DNA of 64,000 nt. It comes from Pantoea sp. 1.19 (lineage in GTDB: Bacteria; Pseudomonadota; Gammaproteobacteria; Enterobacterales; Enterobacteriaceae). The position numbers and the translations under genes were made by a program. The notes under the pieces were generated by a model. The model was not told the DNA's origin. It did no database searches and worked only from the letters and a program-made list of their open reading frames with translations. The stretch covers positions 1-64,000 of the forward strand of contig NZ_MRBS01000001.1 in the NCBI RefSeq assembly GCF_001922585.1, given 5' to 3'. Of this stretch, positions 8,079 to 18,389 are shown piece after piece (the stretch's first letter is position 1; each line of letters begins with the position of its first letter).

Positions 8079-8955
8079 AAGTTGAAGTGCCTTTATTATT
8101 TATATTCGAGATATTTTTATCTACAAGAGTTAGTTTTAACTCCGAGAATTTATTTCCTGATATTTTATAACACTGATTTTCATTTTTTTCAATATAAAGA
8201 GATTTGCTTTCTGAGCTACCACATATCGTAGATGTTCTTGCATCGAGAAAAATAAACTTTTCTTGAAATCTTTCAATATATTTCATTGCTGTCATGCTAA
8301 TAATAAAAAGAGCAACTGACACAGCAAAAAGGGATAAGCCTGATACTAAACGATTAAAATTAAATTTCCTTTTAATAACTAATGAACTGGCTAGATTGAC
8401 CATGTTATAGGGGACCATAATTATGAGTCCAATTAATATTATTTTTTCAGGAAGATTGTTCACCTGTATATGATGTTGAGCCAAGCTTCCAATATATACT
8501 GAAATCATAGAGGATATTACTATTTTTGCTGGGGATACATCTCGCAAAAATATGTATATATAGACCGTAATTGCACAAATCATTGCCCCTATTGGAAATG
8601 AGAGCATGAAAGCATAAGCTAATGTAGAGTAATTAAGATTTTCTGGGGCTATACCATAAGCTATGTCAAGCTTAAACTTTGCGATCCATAAGCATACTGA
8701 ATATGTAAAACCAGTTACACCCCATTTAACCACTGTATTATTAAATGCTTTATTTAATAAATCACGATATCCTATGTATACACTAGTTAATAAAGCTATA
8801 GATGATAGAAAAATTGGAACGGCAATGTATATATTTTCTAGCCATGATGGGTTTTCTACAATCAGGTATCCAAAAGGTATTAAGTATATTATAGCCAATA
8901 GTTGAGGGTTGTTTAATTTGGGTGATGCATCAACTAACTTATTTTTATAATCCAT
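8065..8955 (-). CDS. Multi-pass membrane protein of unknown function
   Basis: The 296-residue product has about seven hydrophobic segments in its first 225 residues (for example LLAIIYLIPFGYLIV, YIAVPIFLSSIALLTSVYIG, LFAVSVALFIISMTA). A soluble tail of about 70 residues follows with two cysteines (TSTICGSS, NQCYKISG). The coding DNA is strongly AT-rich. The gene starts 9 bases after the integrase remnant and overlaps the VbhA-like gene downstream, so the three form one transcription unit. I recognise no family. Context suggests cargo of a lost integrative element. Confidence 0.75.
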   Translation of the reverse strand: MDYKNKLVDASPKLNNPQLLAIIYLIPFGYLIVENPSWLENIYIAVPIFLSSIALLTSVYIGYRDLLNKAFNNTVVKWGVTGFTYSVCLWIAKFKLDIAYGIAPENLNYSTLAYAFMLSFPIGAMICAITVYIYIFLRDVSPAKIVISSMISVYIGSLAQHHIQVNNLPEKIILIGLIIMVPYNMVNLASSLVIKRKFNFNRLVSGLSLFAVSVALFIISMTAMKYIERFQEKFIFLDARTSTICGSSESKSLYIEKNENQCYKISGNKFSELKLTLVDKNISNINNKGTSTYEQK

Positions 8956-8964
8956 AAAACGTCC

Positions 8965-9206
8965 TTATTTCAACTTTAACGCCAAATCTTCAGCTTTTGG
9001 ATGATAACACCGCATTAGCATTCTTGGATCTTTATGTCCTGTAATTTTGGTTAGTTCATGCATAGGGAAAATTTCAGCTAGTCGAGAAGTTGCTTCATGT
9101 CGAAGGTCATGAAATCTTAAATCTTTAAGGAAAGATTCATCACATAATGAGTTTGTTTTCTCGTATCGTTCTCTGGCTCGTTTTACAGCTCGGTCAAAAG
9201 CTCGGG
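8965..9206 (-). pseudogene. Tyrosine recombinase (integrase), C-terminal remnant
   Basis: About 80 C-terminal residues of a phage-type integrase remain. Three of the conserved catalytic positions are present: HxxR in FHDLRHEATSRL, the GHKD histidine, and the nucleophile Tyr in MRCYHPKAE. The N-terminal DNA-binding half and the first catalytic Arg are absent. Upstream the sequence runs into an IS terminus at 9207, which evidently removed the rest. The reading frame happens to stay open through that terminus, to an ATG at 9279. Confidence 0.8.
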
Positions 9207-9233
9207 TGAATCGCCACGGCTTTAACAGACACC
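9207..9233 (+). repeat. Isolated IS3-family terminus truncating the integrase
   Basis: TGAATCGCCACGGCTTTAAC and the following ACAGACACC match the terminus at 1091-1118 with one difference over 27 bases. The element interior would have lain to the right, but only this end is recognisable before the aldo-keto reductase gene at 9316. Confidence 0.6.
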
Positions 9234-9315
9234 TTGGTGTCAGTCCATCCATCCAGTCAGGGCCTTCACGACCAGGCATAACGGGGCCGCCAATCTCAGC
9301 GGACCCGTCCGGGAA

Positions 9316-11198
<1,883 letters not shown>

Positions 11199-11299
11199 CT
11201 ATCGTCAGGGGGAAGCATAACGCAGGGTAACTTATCTGATTAGGTGGGGTAATTTGATAGGGTTTATTAATTATGTTCATTAATTTAAAGAGAATGATG

Positions 11300-11323
11300 G
11301 TCGGCTCTGTGCCAGAAGCGGAC
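11300..11323. repeat. Dispersed palindromic element, copy 3
   Basis: GTCGGCTCTGTGCCAGAAGC followed by GGAC is nearly identical to the copy at 1641-1664 (three differences, one of which breaks a stem pair). Confidence 0.45.
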
Positions 11324-11434
11324 ATTGCCGGTACCAACAAGGATCAGTTTTACATATTGATGTTTTTATTTCCTGCCTGAATAGGGTTTTCCGGCTATTA
11401 GTGGCTCTGCTGCCAGAGCAGAGCCATATCTGAG

Positions 11435-12235
11435 CTAGACCGGTTTAACTGAGCATGTTGCTATGAAAGTTGGAATATATTTATCAATAAGAAAGCGTGG
11501 TGCAGGCTGAAAAGCCTCATCGAAACCCGTTAGCATCAAACCGGCTTCCAGTTGCCCGCTAATTTGTTCCGCTAACGAATGGCCAAAAACTAAAGCCTCA
11601 TTTTTGGCTAACTTCTTGTTAATTTCTTCGGCATCCAAATCCGTTATGTCAGCATACGGCAAAGTGAAAGCCGGTTTCATCAGGCCCCTCTCGGCTAACT
11701 CAAGTGAACGATCAAAAACAAAGACAACCGGATTATAAAAACTACTGAGTAGCTTCCCTCCTTTACGGAGCACGCGGAAGCATTCTGCCCATACTTTGCG
11801 TATATCTGGTATATACAGATTAGATATGGGATGAAAGATCAGGTCGAATGACTCATCCTCAAAGGCTGATAAATCCTGCATATCGCCTAATACTGTTTTT
11901 AATACCAGATTGTCCCTCTTCGCAACCATTTCATCCAGGGCCAGCTGTTCTATTGAAGCATCAAGAACCACCACCTCAGCGCCGGCAGCTGCCAGCACCG
12001 GAGCCTGCTGCCCGCCGGAGGCGGCCAGACACAGAACACGGATACCGTTCACATCGTCAAGCCATCCAGAAGGGAGTTCAGAAGGTATTAGTTGTACACG
12101 CCACTGGCCCTGGCGAGCGGCCTCAATGGTTTCCGTTGTCACGGGACGCGACCAGTCACAATGTTCGCGAGCCATGCGATCCCAGACAGCCTGATTGTGA
12201 TGGTAAACATTATTGAAGGAAAAATGACTCGTCAT
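11435..12235 (-). CDS. Class I SAM-dependent methyltransferase
   Basis: This 266-residue protein has a Rossmann methyltransferase domain: motif I is VLCLAASGGQQAPVLAAAGA, motif II contains VVVLDAS, a DMQDL acidic turn follows, and motif IV is FDLIFHPISNLYIPD. The family usually has G-x-G-x-G at motif I and this subgroup has AASGGQQ. The start at 12235 follows GGGAGA. An upstream frame adds 45 residues without homology. It stands alone between remnants. The substrate is not predictable. Confidence 0.85.
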   Translation of the reverse strand: MTSHFSFNNVYHHNQAVWDRMAREHCDWSRPVTTETIEAARQGQWRVQLIPSELPSGWLDDVNGIRVLCLAASGGQQAPVLAAAGAEVVVLDASIEQLALDEMVAKRDNLVLKTVLGDMQDLSAFEDESFDLIFHPISNLYIPDIRKVWAECFRVLRKGGKLLSSFYNPVVFVFDRSLELAERGLMKPAFTLPYADITDLDAEEINKKLAKNEALVFGHSLAEQISGQLEAGLMLTGFDEAFQPAPRFLIDKYIPTFIATCSVKPV

Positions 12236-12625
12236 TGTTATATCTCCCGAGCAGGTAAAGACACAATGCCAGACAGTAAAGCCCAGAGAGTTTTGAGGGC
12301 GGCTGCTATTAACCTTTGCAGTAAGCAGACAAAGTAACATAAACAACAATGTGCATTTACCCCTGGCCACCAGTAAAGGATCAGTTAAGGTCAGGACACA
12401 TTAGTTGTTCATTTCAGAAAACCGCACAATGCGGGTCTGTTTAACGAGCAGAGTCTCGAATATAACTCGTTAAACCTGTTCATACAAGGCCGGTGTCAGA
12501 AGTGCAGGGTAAGCATCTCAGGTGATTTGCTCCCCATTGATTGACTCAGAATGCTATTGGCAATGTCCGCACCTCGCTTAAAGCAGAGTGTCACATTCTC
12601 ATTTGTCTGTATTAAGCCCCCACGA
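12236..12625. other. Non-coding stretch with repeat element
   Basis: I see no gene between the methyltransferase and the hydrolase remnant. A degenerate copy of the dispersed palindromic element is present at 12562-12597. The rest shows no recognisable structure. Confidence 0.5.
12562..12597. repeat. Dispersed palindromic element, copy 4
   Basis: AATGTCCGCACCTCGCTTAA followed by AGCAGAGTGTCACATT has outer arms AATGT/ACATT and shares its core with the copy at 7755-7785. Confidence 0.4.
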
Positions 12626-12852
12626 TTAAACACGCCATACTGACTCTTCCTGTAGCAGATCCTTTTCCTTCGGGAGGTTACTCAGCAAAACAACCATCTG
12701 CACATTATGTAAATCAGAGAACGGGGAGGGGGTATCACCTTTGGGCCCTGCCTCAGGCAGATGCGTCACCGTCATATCCCCGCCGTGCTTGTTCACCACA
12801 TCACGCCCCTCACGGGCCATCGCCAGGATCTCATCCCTGGAACCAGGCCACT
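12626..12852 (-). pseudogene. C-terminal remnant of an alpha/beta hydrolase
   Basis: The residues AREGRDVVNKHGGDMTVTHL followed by PEAGPKGDT and PFSDLHNVQ match the C-terminal end of a family of secreted alpha/beta hydrolases (consensus NKHGGD, HLPE-GIKGNTH, PFSDLNN). The catalytic His region is altered, with SPFSDL preceded by TP instead of TH. No N-terminal half exists upstream, so this is a decayed fragment. Confidence 0.5.
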
Positions 12853-12913
12853 TTCTTGCACTGCAGAATGGTGTATGTTCTGAACAATTACATATCGGTT
12901 AAACGGTAAAGGG

Positions 12914-15712
12914 ATGAGGCGGATTGAGAGAGTTTTGGGAGAACTGGCGCGCTTAACTTGCGGGTTGAGTCTGACCGAGCGGCAACAGGAAGCGGCATTG
13001 ACGGCGGAAGCCATCGGTTTTAATCTCGGGCTGGCGCGCAACTCGGTCAGTAAGGATCTCAATCAGTTATGGCATGATGGCCTGGTGATTAAGAGCGGGG
13101 GGCGCCCGGTGTTCTTCCTGCATCGTGAGGCCATCGAAACGCTGCTGGGGCGCAGGCTGAAGGACAGTGAATGTGACGTGCGCACGATTACCGATCTCCT
13201 GCCGCATCATGACGCTCACGCGACGGATGATGCCTTTAGCGGCTTAACGGGTCACGACCGCAGCCTGCGTGACGCGGTGGAAAAGGGCCGCGCCGCCGTA
13301 CTGTACCCGCGCGGGTTGCACGTCTTGATTACCGGGCCTTCCGGCGTGGGAAAAACGTTTTTCGCCGAACAGATGCACCGCTTTGCCTGCGAACATGCCG
13401 CCGGGCTTCCCCCTCCGCTGGTCTACTTTAACTGCGCGGAGTATGCGCATAATCCGGAGCTGCTCTCTTCGCATTTATTCGGTCACCGGCAAGGCGCGTT
13501 TACCGGCGCGAGTGAGCATAAAACCGGTCTGGTGGAGCAGGCGGACGGCGGGTACTTGCTGCTTGATGAGGTACACCGCCTGCCGTATGAGGGACAGGAA
13601 AAACTTTTCTCCATTCTCGATAAGGGCCAGTATCGCCCGCTTGGCTCAAGCTCCCCGGCGCGTTCTATTACGATTCGGTTGATTTGCGCCACCACCGAAC
13701 CGATCAGCTCGGCGCTGTTGCGAACGTTCCAGAGGCGCATCCAGGTGTGTATCGATCTCCCGGGGATTCGTCAGCGTTCGGTGGAAGAGCAGGTGGAACT
13801 TATCGTCGATTTTCTTCAGCGCGAGAGCGGCAAAATTGCGCGTACGGTGAGTATCGACAAAACGCTGCTGCTCTGGTTGCTGAATAAGCCACTGGCGGGC
13901 AACATCGGCCAGCTCAAAAGTGACATCCAGTTTTTTTGCGCCCAGGCCTGGGCGGCGGGAATGACCGGGCATGGCGAGACGCTGCAGCTGGATAAGCGTC
14001 TGGCCGACGTACCGTTCAATGCGACGCCGGAACAGCGCCTGCTGGTGGATACCTTGTTTAACGGCAAACAGCAGCTAAGCGTCGATGCGCGCACGCTTCC
14101 CGCGTTGAAGCGCTCTCTGGCGACAGAGGCCGATAGCGCCGACAGCGATCTGTTTTACCGCTTTCTGACCCGCGAATATGTCAATCTGCGCAACAGCAAT
14201 GTCCCCCCCGCTGAAACGCTGGCGATGCTCAAAAACAAACTCAGCTCCCTCTTTGAATACGGTCTTTATCACCGCGACAGCGTGGCCCATCCCCCGCGCT
14301 ATGGCGATCAGATTGAGGAGCGTATGACGCTGTTGATTGGCTGTGTCGAACAGGTACTGGGCTTTGCGCTGCCAGAAAACCTGATCAATCCGCTACGTAA
14401 ACACCTTCTGGCGCTGATTGGCTACGTGCAACGCGGGCTGATCCCACAGCTTTACTCCTCCAGCCTGATCCTGGATCGCTGCAAAGATGAGTATGACAAT
14501 GCCGTACGAGTGTGTCGAAAAATCAATGAGCTGCTGCATATTCACTGTCCAACTACGGAAATCGTCTGGCTCTGTTTATTCCTCAAAGAGTGCCGCCTCT
14601 CTCGCCAGCGCATCGACGCCAGTCCGGATTGCGGGGGCATTTTGATCGCGCACGGCGCGACCACGGCGACAAGCCAGGCGCAGTACGTTAATCGGGTTCT
14701 GGAGCGTGAACTGTTTAGCGCCATCGATATGCCCTATGAGCAGTCGGTACATGACACGCTGGACACCCTGATTCAGCTTATCCAGGCCCGGCGCTACCGG
14801 CGGCTGATCCTGATGGTGGATATGGGCTCGCTGGTACATTTTGGCAGTACGGTAAGCAAGCTATTCCAGATTGAGGTTCTGCTAATGCCTGACATTACGC
14901 TGGCCAGCCTGCTGGAGCTGGGGCTGGATTTAACGTATGAAACCCACGAATTCCCTCAGCTGTTGGCGTTAATGCAGAGTAAACATATCCCCTGCCAGCT
15001 CTGTACCCCGCAGCAGGAAAACGGCGGAAAAGCGCTGGTGATCTCCTGTATTACCGGAATGGGAACCGCAGAAAAGATCAAGAAAGTGCTGGAGGAGAGT
15101 TTCGGCGCGCTGATGGCGCAGGATACCCGACTGGTTATCCTCGATTACAACGACGTGCGCAGCCTGGAGCGTGTTCAGCAGTCGCTGCTGGCCAGCGAAC
15201 GTCTGGTGGGCATCGTGGGCACCTTCCAGCCGGGGCTGCCGGATATCCCGTTTATCTCACTCGAAGAGCTGTTCTCCGAGCAGGGGCCAGAGCTGGTACT
15301 CAGCCTGCTCACGCCAGACCTCTCAAGCCGCGAGTGCCGCCTGGAGATGGAGCGCAGCGCGATGCGTTTTATCAGCGCCCTCACCATGGAAAGTATCATC
15401 AACCACATTTCGGTGCTCAATCCTCCGCGGATTCTTAAAGAGATGGAGAGCGTTTTCAACCATCTGACCACCTCGCTTTCGCTGAAGCCCGGCCGGCAGG
15501 TGACACTGCGCTTTCTGATCCACTGTTGTTGCATGGTCGAGCGTATCGTGATTAACCGCAAACCATTACAGATGTCGCTGGAAAATCAGCCCGCCGTGGA
15601 TATTCGGGCGTTTAGTGTCATTAAATCCGCCTTCCAGCCGATCGAAGCGGCTTATGCCATCCGCCTGTCCGACGCGGAATATTTTTATATTTACGCACTT
15701 CTGTATAGATAA
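12914..15712 (+). CDS. dgaR: DgaR, sigma-54-dependent LevR-type activator of D-glucosaminate genes
   Basis: The 932-residue protein has the LevR architecture. An N-terminal winged helix (about 1-75) is followed by an AAA+ domain with Walker A GPSGVGKTFF (about 139), the sigma-54 contact loop GAFTGA (about 193) and Walker B LLLDEVHRL (about 214). PTS regulation domains come next, then an EIIA-like domain (ILIAHGATTATS, about 575), an EIIB-like segment (LVISCITGMGTAEKIK, about 709) and a final PRD. PTS phosphorylation presumably sets its activity. It lies directly upstream of dgaABCDEF and a consensus sigma-54 promoter, matching the known Salmonella arrangement. Confidence 0.93.
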   Translation: MRRIERVLGELARLTCGLSLTERQQEAALTAEAIGFNLGLARNSVSKDLNQLWHDGLVIKSGGRPVFFLHREAIETLLGRRLKDSECDVRTITDLLPHHDAHATDDAFSGLTGHDRSLRDAVEKGRAAVLYPRGLHVLITGPSGVGKTFFAEQMHRFACEHAAGLPPPLVYFNCAEYAHNPELLSSHLFGHRQGAFTGASEHKTGLVEQADGGYLLLDEVHRLPYEGQEKLFSILDKGQYRPLGSSSPARSITIRLICATTEPISSALLRTFQRRIQVCIDLPGIRQRSVEEQVELIVDFLQRESGKIARTVSIDKTLLLWLLNKPLAGNIGQLKSDIQFFCAQAWAAGMTGHGETLQLDKRLADVPFNATPEQRLLVDTLFNGKQQLSVDARTLPALKRSLATEADSADSDLFYRFLTREYVNLRNSNVPPAETLAMLKNKLSSLFEYGLYHRDSVAHPPRYGDQIEERMTLLIGCVEQVLGFALPENLINPLRKHLLALIGYVQRGLIPQLYSSSLILDRCKDEYDNAVRVCRKINELLHIHCPTTEIVWLCLFLKECRLSRQRIDASPDCGGILIAHGATTATSQAQYVNRVLERELFSAIDMPYEQSVHDTLDTLIQLIQARRYRRLILMVDMGSLVHFGSTVSKLFQIEVLLMPDITLASLLELGLDLTYETHEFPQLLALMQSKHIPCQLCTPQQENGGKALVISCITGMGTAEKIKKVLEESFGALMAQDTRLVILDYNDVRSLERVQQSLLASERLVGIVGTFQPGLPDIPFISLEELFSEQGPELVLSLLTPDLSSRECRLEMERSAMRFISALTMESIINHISVLNPPRILKEMESVFNHLTTSLSLKPGRQVTLRFLIHCCCMVERIVINRKPLQMSLENQPAVDIRAFSVIKSAFQPIEAAYAIRLSDAEYFYIYALLYR

Positions 15713-15741
15713 GATTCTGTTTTTAAAAGTTGTTTTTTCTA

Positions 15742-15756
15742 CCCCGTTTCCCGGGG
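15742..15756. promoter_or_regulatory. Short GC palindrome between dgaR and the sigma-54 promoter
   Basis: CCCCG (15742-15746) and CGGGG (15752-15756) form a small inverted repeat 20 bases upstream of the -24 element. It could be part of the dgaR 3' end structure or of an activator site. Evidence is positional only. Confidence 0.25.
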
Positions 15757-15775
15757 CTTCACGTGACACACATGT

Positions 15776-15791
15776 TGGCACAGCCCTTGCT
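15776..15791 (+). promoter_or_regulatory. Sigma-54 (-24/-12) promoter of the dga operon
   Basis: TGGCACAGCCCTTGCT is a full match to the sigma-54 consensus TGGCAC-N5-TTGCW. It lies 41 bases before the dgaA start and downstream of the gene for a GAFTGA-containing activator, so its use by DgaR is strongly supported. Confidence 0.92.
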
Positions 15792-15831
15792 CTCTTCAGA
15801 TAGATAAGCGAAAGAGAGTGAGGAGGCCAAA

Positions 15832-16257
15832 TTGAGTACCCATGAATCTTTGTCCGGAATCCTGCTGCTGACCCACGGCGGCTGGGGGCAGCAGCTCTGT
15901 AACAGCCTGTGTATGGTGGCTGGTGAAATCAAAGACGTAACGGAAATCGCCCTGATGCCCGTCGATACATGGGGTGAGTTTTATCAGCGCGTGGAAGCCG
16001 TCGTAAAAACCCTACCCGCAGGCTCACTGATCCTTACCGACTTCATTGGTGGCACCCCCTCTAACGTCGCCGCACGGCTCAGCGCCGATTATCCGGTGGC
16101 GGTGATCTCCGGGCTGAATGCTTCGCTGCTGTTGGAGGCGCTGGATAAGCGTGAGCAGGGCCCATTGTCTGCCTGCGTTACCGAACTGGTTGAAGCGGCG
16201 CGCAGCAGTTGTCTGGATGTTGTCGCCCACGTTCGTCAGTTACCACAAGCACAATAA
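15832..16257 (+). CDS. dgaA: PTS EIIA component, mannose family, for D-glucosaminate
   Basis: This 141-residue cytoplasmic EIIA accepts phosphate from HPr on the His of ILLLTHGGWG. The second conserved region is LILTDFIGGTPSNVAARL. The start is TTG, set by an ideal AGGAGG five bases upstream. The nearby ATG at 15842 is out of frame. It is the first gene behind the sigma-54 promoter and is followed after 11 bases by the EIIB gene. Confidence 0.92.
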   Translation: MSTHESLSGILLLTHGGWGQQLCNSLCMVAGEIKDVTEIALMPVDTWGEFYQRVEAVVKTLPAGSLILTDFIGGTPSNVAARLSADYPVAVISGLNASLLLEALDKREQGPLSACVTELVEAARSSCLDVVAHVRQLPQAQ

Positions 16258-16268
16258 GGGAAAATCGT

Positions 16269-16754
16269 ATGGCTAACATCGTATTGTGTCGCATCGACAG
16301 CCGCCTCATACATGGACAGGTGGTGACTAAGTGGGTTGGACAGTCGCAGGCCAACCGCATTGCGGTTGTCAGCGATGAGCTGGACGCCGATCCGTTCATG
16401 AAAAATATCTATCTGATGGCTGCGCCGCCGGGCATCAAAGTGGACTGCTACAGCAATCACAGTTTTGCGGCGTTATGGAAAGAAAATCAGCTTGGCGACG
16501 GAAACGTATTGGTGTTGTTCCCCTCGCTGGTCGCAGTTCAGCAAGCCGTTCAGCTCGGATTTGCTATTTCCGCTATTCAGGTTGGCGGCTTAGGCGGTGG
16601 ACCGAATCGAAAAGTCGTTTTTCAGAACATCACGCTGGATGAAAAAGACGTTGGCATCCTTCACGACCTCAAAAGTCGGGGGATCAAGGCCGTCTTCCAG
16701 ACCATCCCGGAAGACAGGACGCAGTCGCTGGACGATATCCTGAAAAAATTCTAA
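16269..16754 (+). CDS. dgaB: PTS EIIB component, mannose family, for D-glucosaminate
   Basis: This 161-residue EIIB of the mannose/sorbose family starts MANIVLCRIDSRLIHGQVV. The His of RLIHGQV is the phosphorylation site that passes phosphate to the incoming sugar acid. GGLGGGPNRKVVFQNITL is the other conserved stretch. The ATG at 16269 follows AAGGGAAAA and is preferred over an upstream in-frame start inside dgaA. Confidence 0.92.
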   Translation: MANIVLCRIDSRLIHGQVVTKWVGQSQANRIAVVSDELDADPFMKNIYLMAAPPGIKVDCYSNHSFAALWKENQLGDGNVLVLFPSLVAVQQAVQLGFAISAIQVGGLGGGPNRKVVFQNITLDEKDVGILHDLKSRGIKAVFQTIPEDRTQSLDDILKKF

Positions 16755-16776
16755 TCCTCAGAATAAAAGGAAGATA

Positions 16777-17529
16777 ATGATGGATGCCCTGATCTTTTCC
16801 AGCCTGATGGGGCTGTATTACTGGTTTGCCCGATTACGCCTGGGCTACACCTTTTCAGCCATGCTGTTACAACCGGTGGTGATCGCCGTATTTACCGGTC
16901 TGTTATCCGGCAAGATGGAAACCGCGATGATCATTGGCGCAGGTATGCAACTGGTTTATCTCGGCGTGACCTCAACGCCGGGCGGTAACGTACCCTCCGA
17001 TCCGGCGTTAGCCGCCTGTATCTCGATTCCGATTGCCGTTCAGACCGGGATGGAGACCAACCTGGCGATTGCGCTGGCGATTCCGTTTGGCGTAATTGGC
17101 GTATTCCTTGACCAGCTGAGACGCACGCTAAATGCCGCCTGGGTACATATGGCGGACAAACACGCGGAGACGGCCAACATCCGCGGCATCATGCGCTGCG
17201 CGTTCCTCTACCCGGCGCTACTCGGGCTGGTGCTGCGCTTTCCGGTGGTATTTGCCGCCAACTACTTTGGTCGGGACGTGGTGGAGCGTTTCCTCAAGCT
17301 GATGCCGCCCTGGCTGACCCACTCCTTTGACATCATGGGCGGCATTCTGCCGGCGCTGGGGTTTGCCATCACCATTATGGTTATCGGTAAAAGGAGCCTG
17401 CTGCCTTGGTTTATCGGTGGATTCTTTGCCGTGCTGTACCTGAAGGTGGACATCATGGCGATGGCTATTTTTGGTACCTGTGTGGCCTTCCTGATAAAAG
17501 GCCTGGCGAAAAATGAAGGAGCAGCATGA
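16777..17529 (+). CDS. dgaC: PTS EIIC component, mannose family, for D-glucosaminate
   Basis: This 250-residue integral membrane EIIC begins MMDALIFSSLMGLYYWFARL. It carries the family segment GAGMQLVYLGVTSTPGGNVPSDP in its membrane core. With EIID it forms the translocation channel of the D-glucosaminate PTS. Its stop codon overlaps the dgaD start (ATGA), indicating translational coupling. Confidence 0.92.
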   Translation: MMDALIFSSLMGLYYWFARLRLGYTFSAMLLQPVVIAVFTGLLSGKMETAMIIGAGMQLVYLGVTSTPGGNVPSDPALAACISIPIAVQTGMETNLAIALAIPFGVIGVFLDQLRRTLNAAWVHMADKHAETANIRGIMRCAFLYPALLGLVLRFPVVFAANYFGRDVVERFLKLMPPWLTHSFDIMGGILPALGFAITIMVIGKRSLLPWFIGGFFAVLYLKVDIMAMAIFGTCVAFLIKGLAKNEGAA

Positions 17530-18386
17530 TGTGCAGCGACGCAATGCAACACGAACTGATAACGCGCGCCGGCAAGAGCCGTACGCTGACGAAAGCGGAC
17601 ATCACCAGGGCCTGGTTTATCTACTGGCTCGGTGCAGAAGTGTCCAGCTCCTATGAGCGTTTACAGAGTTTGATATTCTGCGCCGCAATGACGCCCGTGT
17701 TAAAAAAACTCTATCCGCAGCAAGAGGAGCAGGCAGAAGCGTTAAAACGTCATCTGAACTTCTTTAACTCCGAACAGACATTTGGTGCGGTCATTCAGGG
17801 GATATCCATCGCAATGGAGGAGCAGAAAACGCGCGGCGAACCCATCAGTGACGCGGCAATCACCGGGCTCAAAACCGGATTAATGGGGCCTCTGGCCGGC
17901 ATGGGCGACGCCATTATTTGGGCCGCTGTGATGCCGCTGCTGATCGGCATTTTTATCCCGTTTGCCGCTAACGGCAGCGCGATGGGCGGCATTGTGCCCC
18001 TTATCCTCTATCCGGCGATTACGCTGGGCATCAGCTACGGCATGGTTCACAAAGGTTACACGCTGGGACGCGATTCGATCATTGGCCTGCTGCAAGGTGG
18101 GCGGATCAAAGAGCTTATCTATGGTGCAAACGTTCTGGGCTTGATCATGATGGGCGCGCTGTCGGCCAGCTACGTCAAGATTGCGACCCCGCTAACGCTT
18201 AGCGCACTGCCGGGGTCTGAAGTGGTGGTCCAGCATATTCTCGACACCATTGCCCCCGGCCTGTTACCGCTGACGGCGGTGTTCGCCATCTATTTCTATC
18301 TGGTAAAAAAAGGGCCGCGCTACACGACCATTCTGCTGGCGATTGTCGTGCTCAGCGTGGTCTGTTCGCTGCTGGGGGTGCTGTAA
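17526..18386 (+). CDS. dgaD: PTS EIID component, mannose family, for D-glucosaminate
   Basis: This 286-residue EIID is specific to the mannose/sorbose PTS family. An amphipathic N-terminal half (SSSYERLQSLIFCAAMTPVL, FFNSEQTFGAVIQGISIAME) is followed by GLKTGLMGPLAGMGDAIIW and several membrane segments. It partners with EIIC. The gene overlaps dgaC by four bases. Two adjacent ATGs (17526, 17529) are possible starts. Confidence 0.92.
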   Translation: MMCSDAMQHELITRAGKSRTLTKADITRAWFIYWLGAEVSSSYERLQSLIFCAAMTPVLKKLYPQQEEQAEALKRHLNFFNSEQTFGAVIQGISIAMEEQKTRGEPISDAAITGLKTGLMGPLAGMGDAIIWAAVMPLLIGIFIPFAANGSAMGGIVPLILYPAITLGISYGMVHKGYTLGRDSIIGLLQGGRIKELIYGANVLGLIMMGALSASYVKIATPLTLSALPGSEVVVQHILDTIAPGLLPLTAVFAIYFYLVKKGPRYTTILLAIVVLSVVCSLLGVL

Positions 18387-18389
18387 ATC

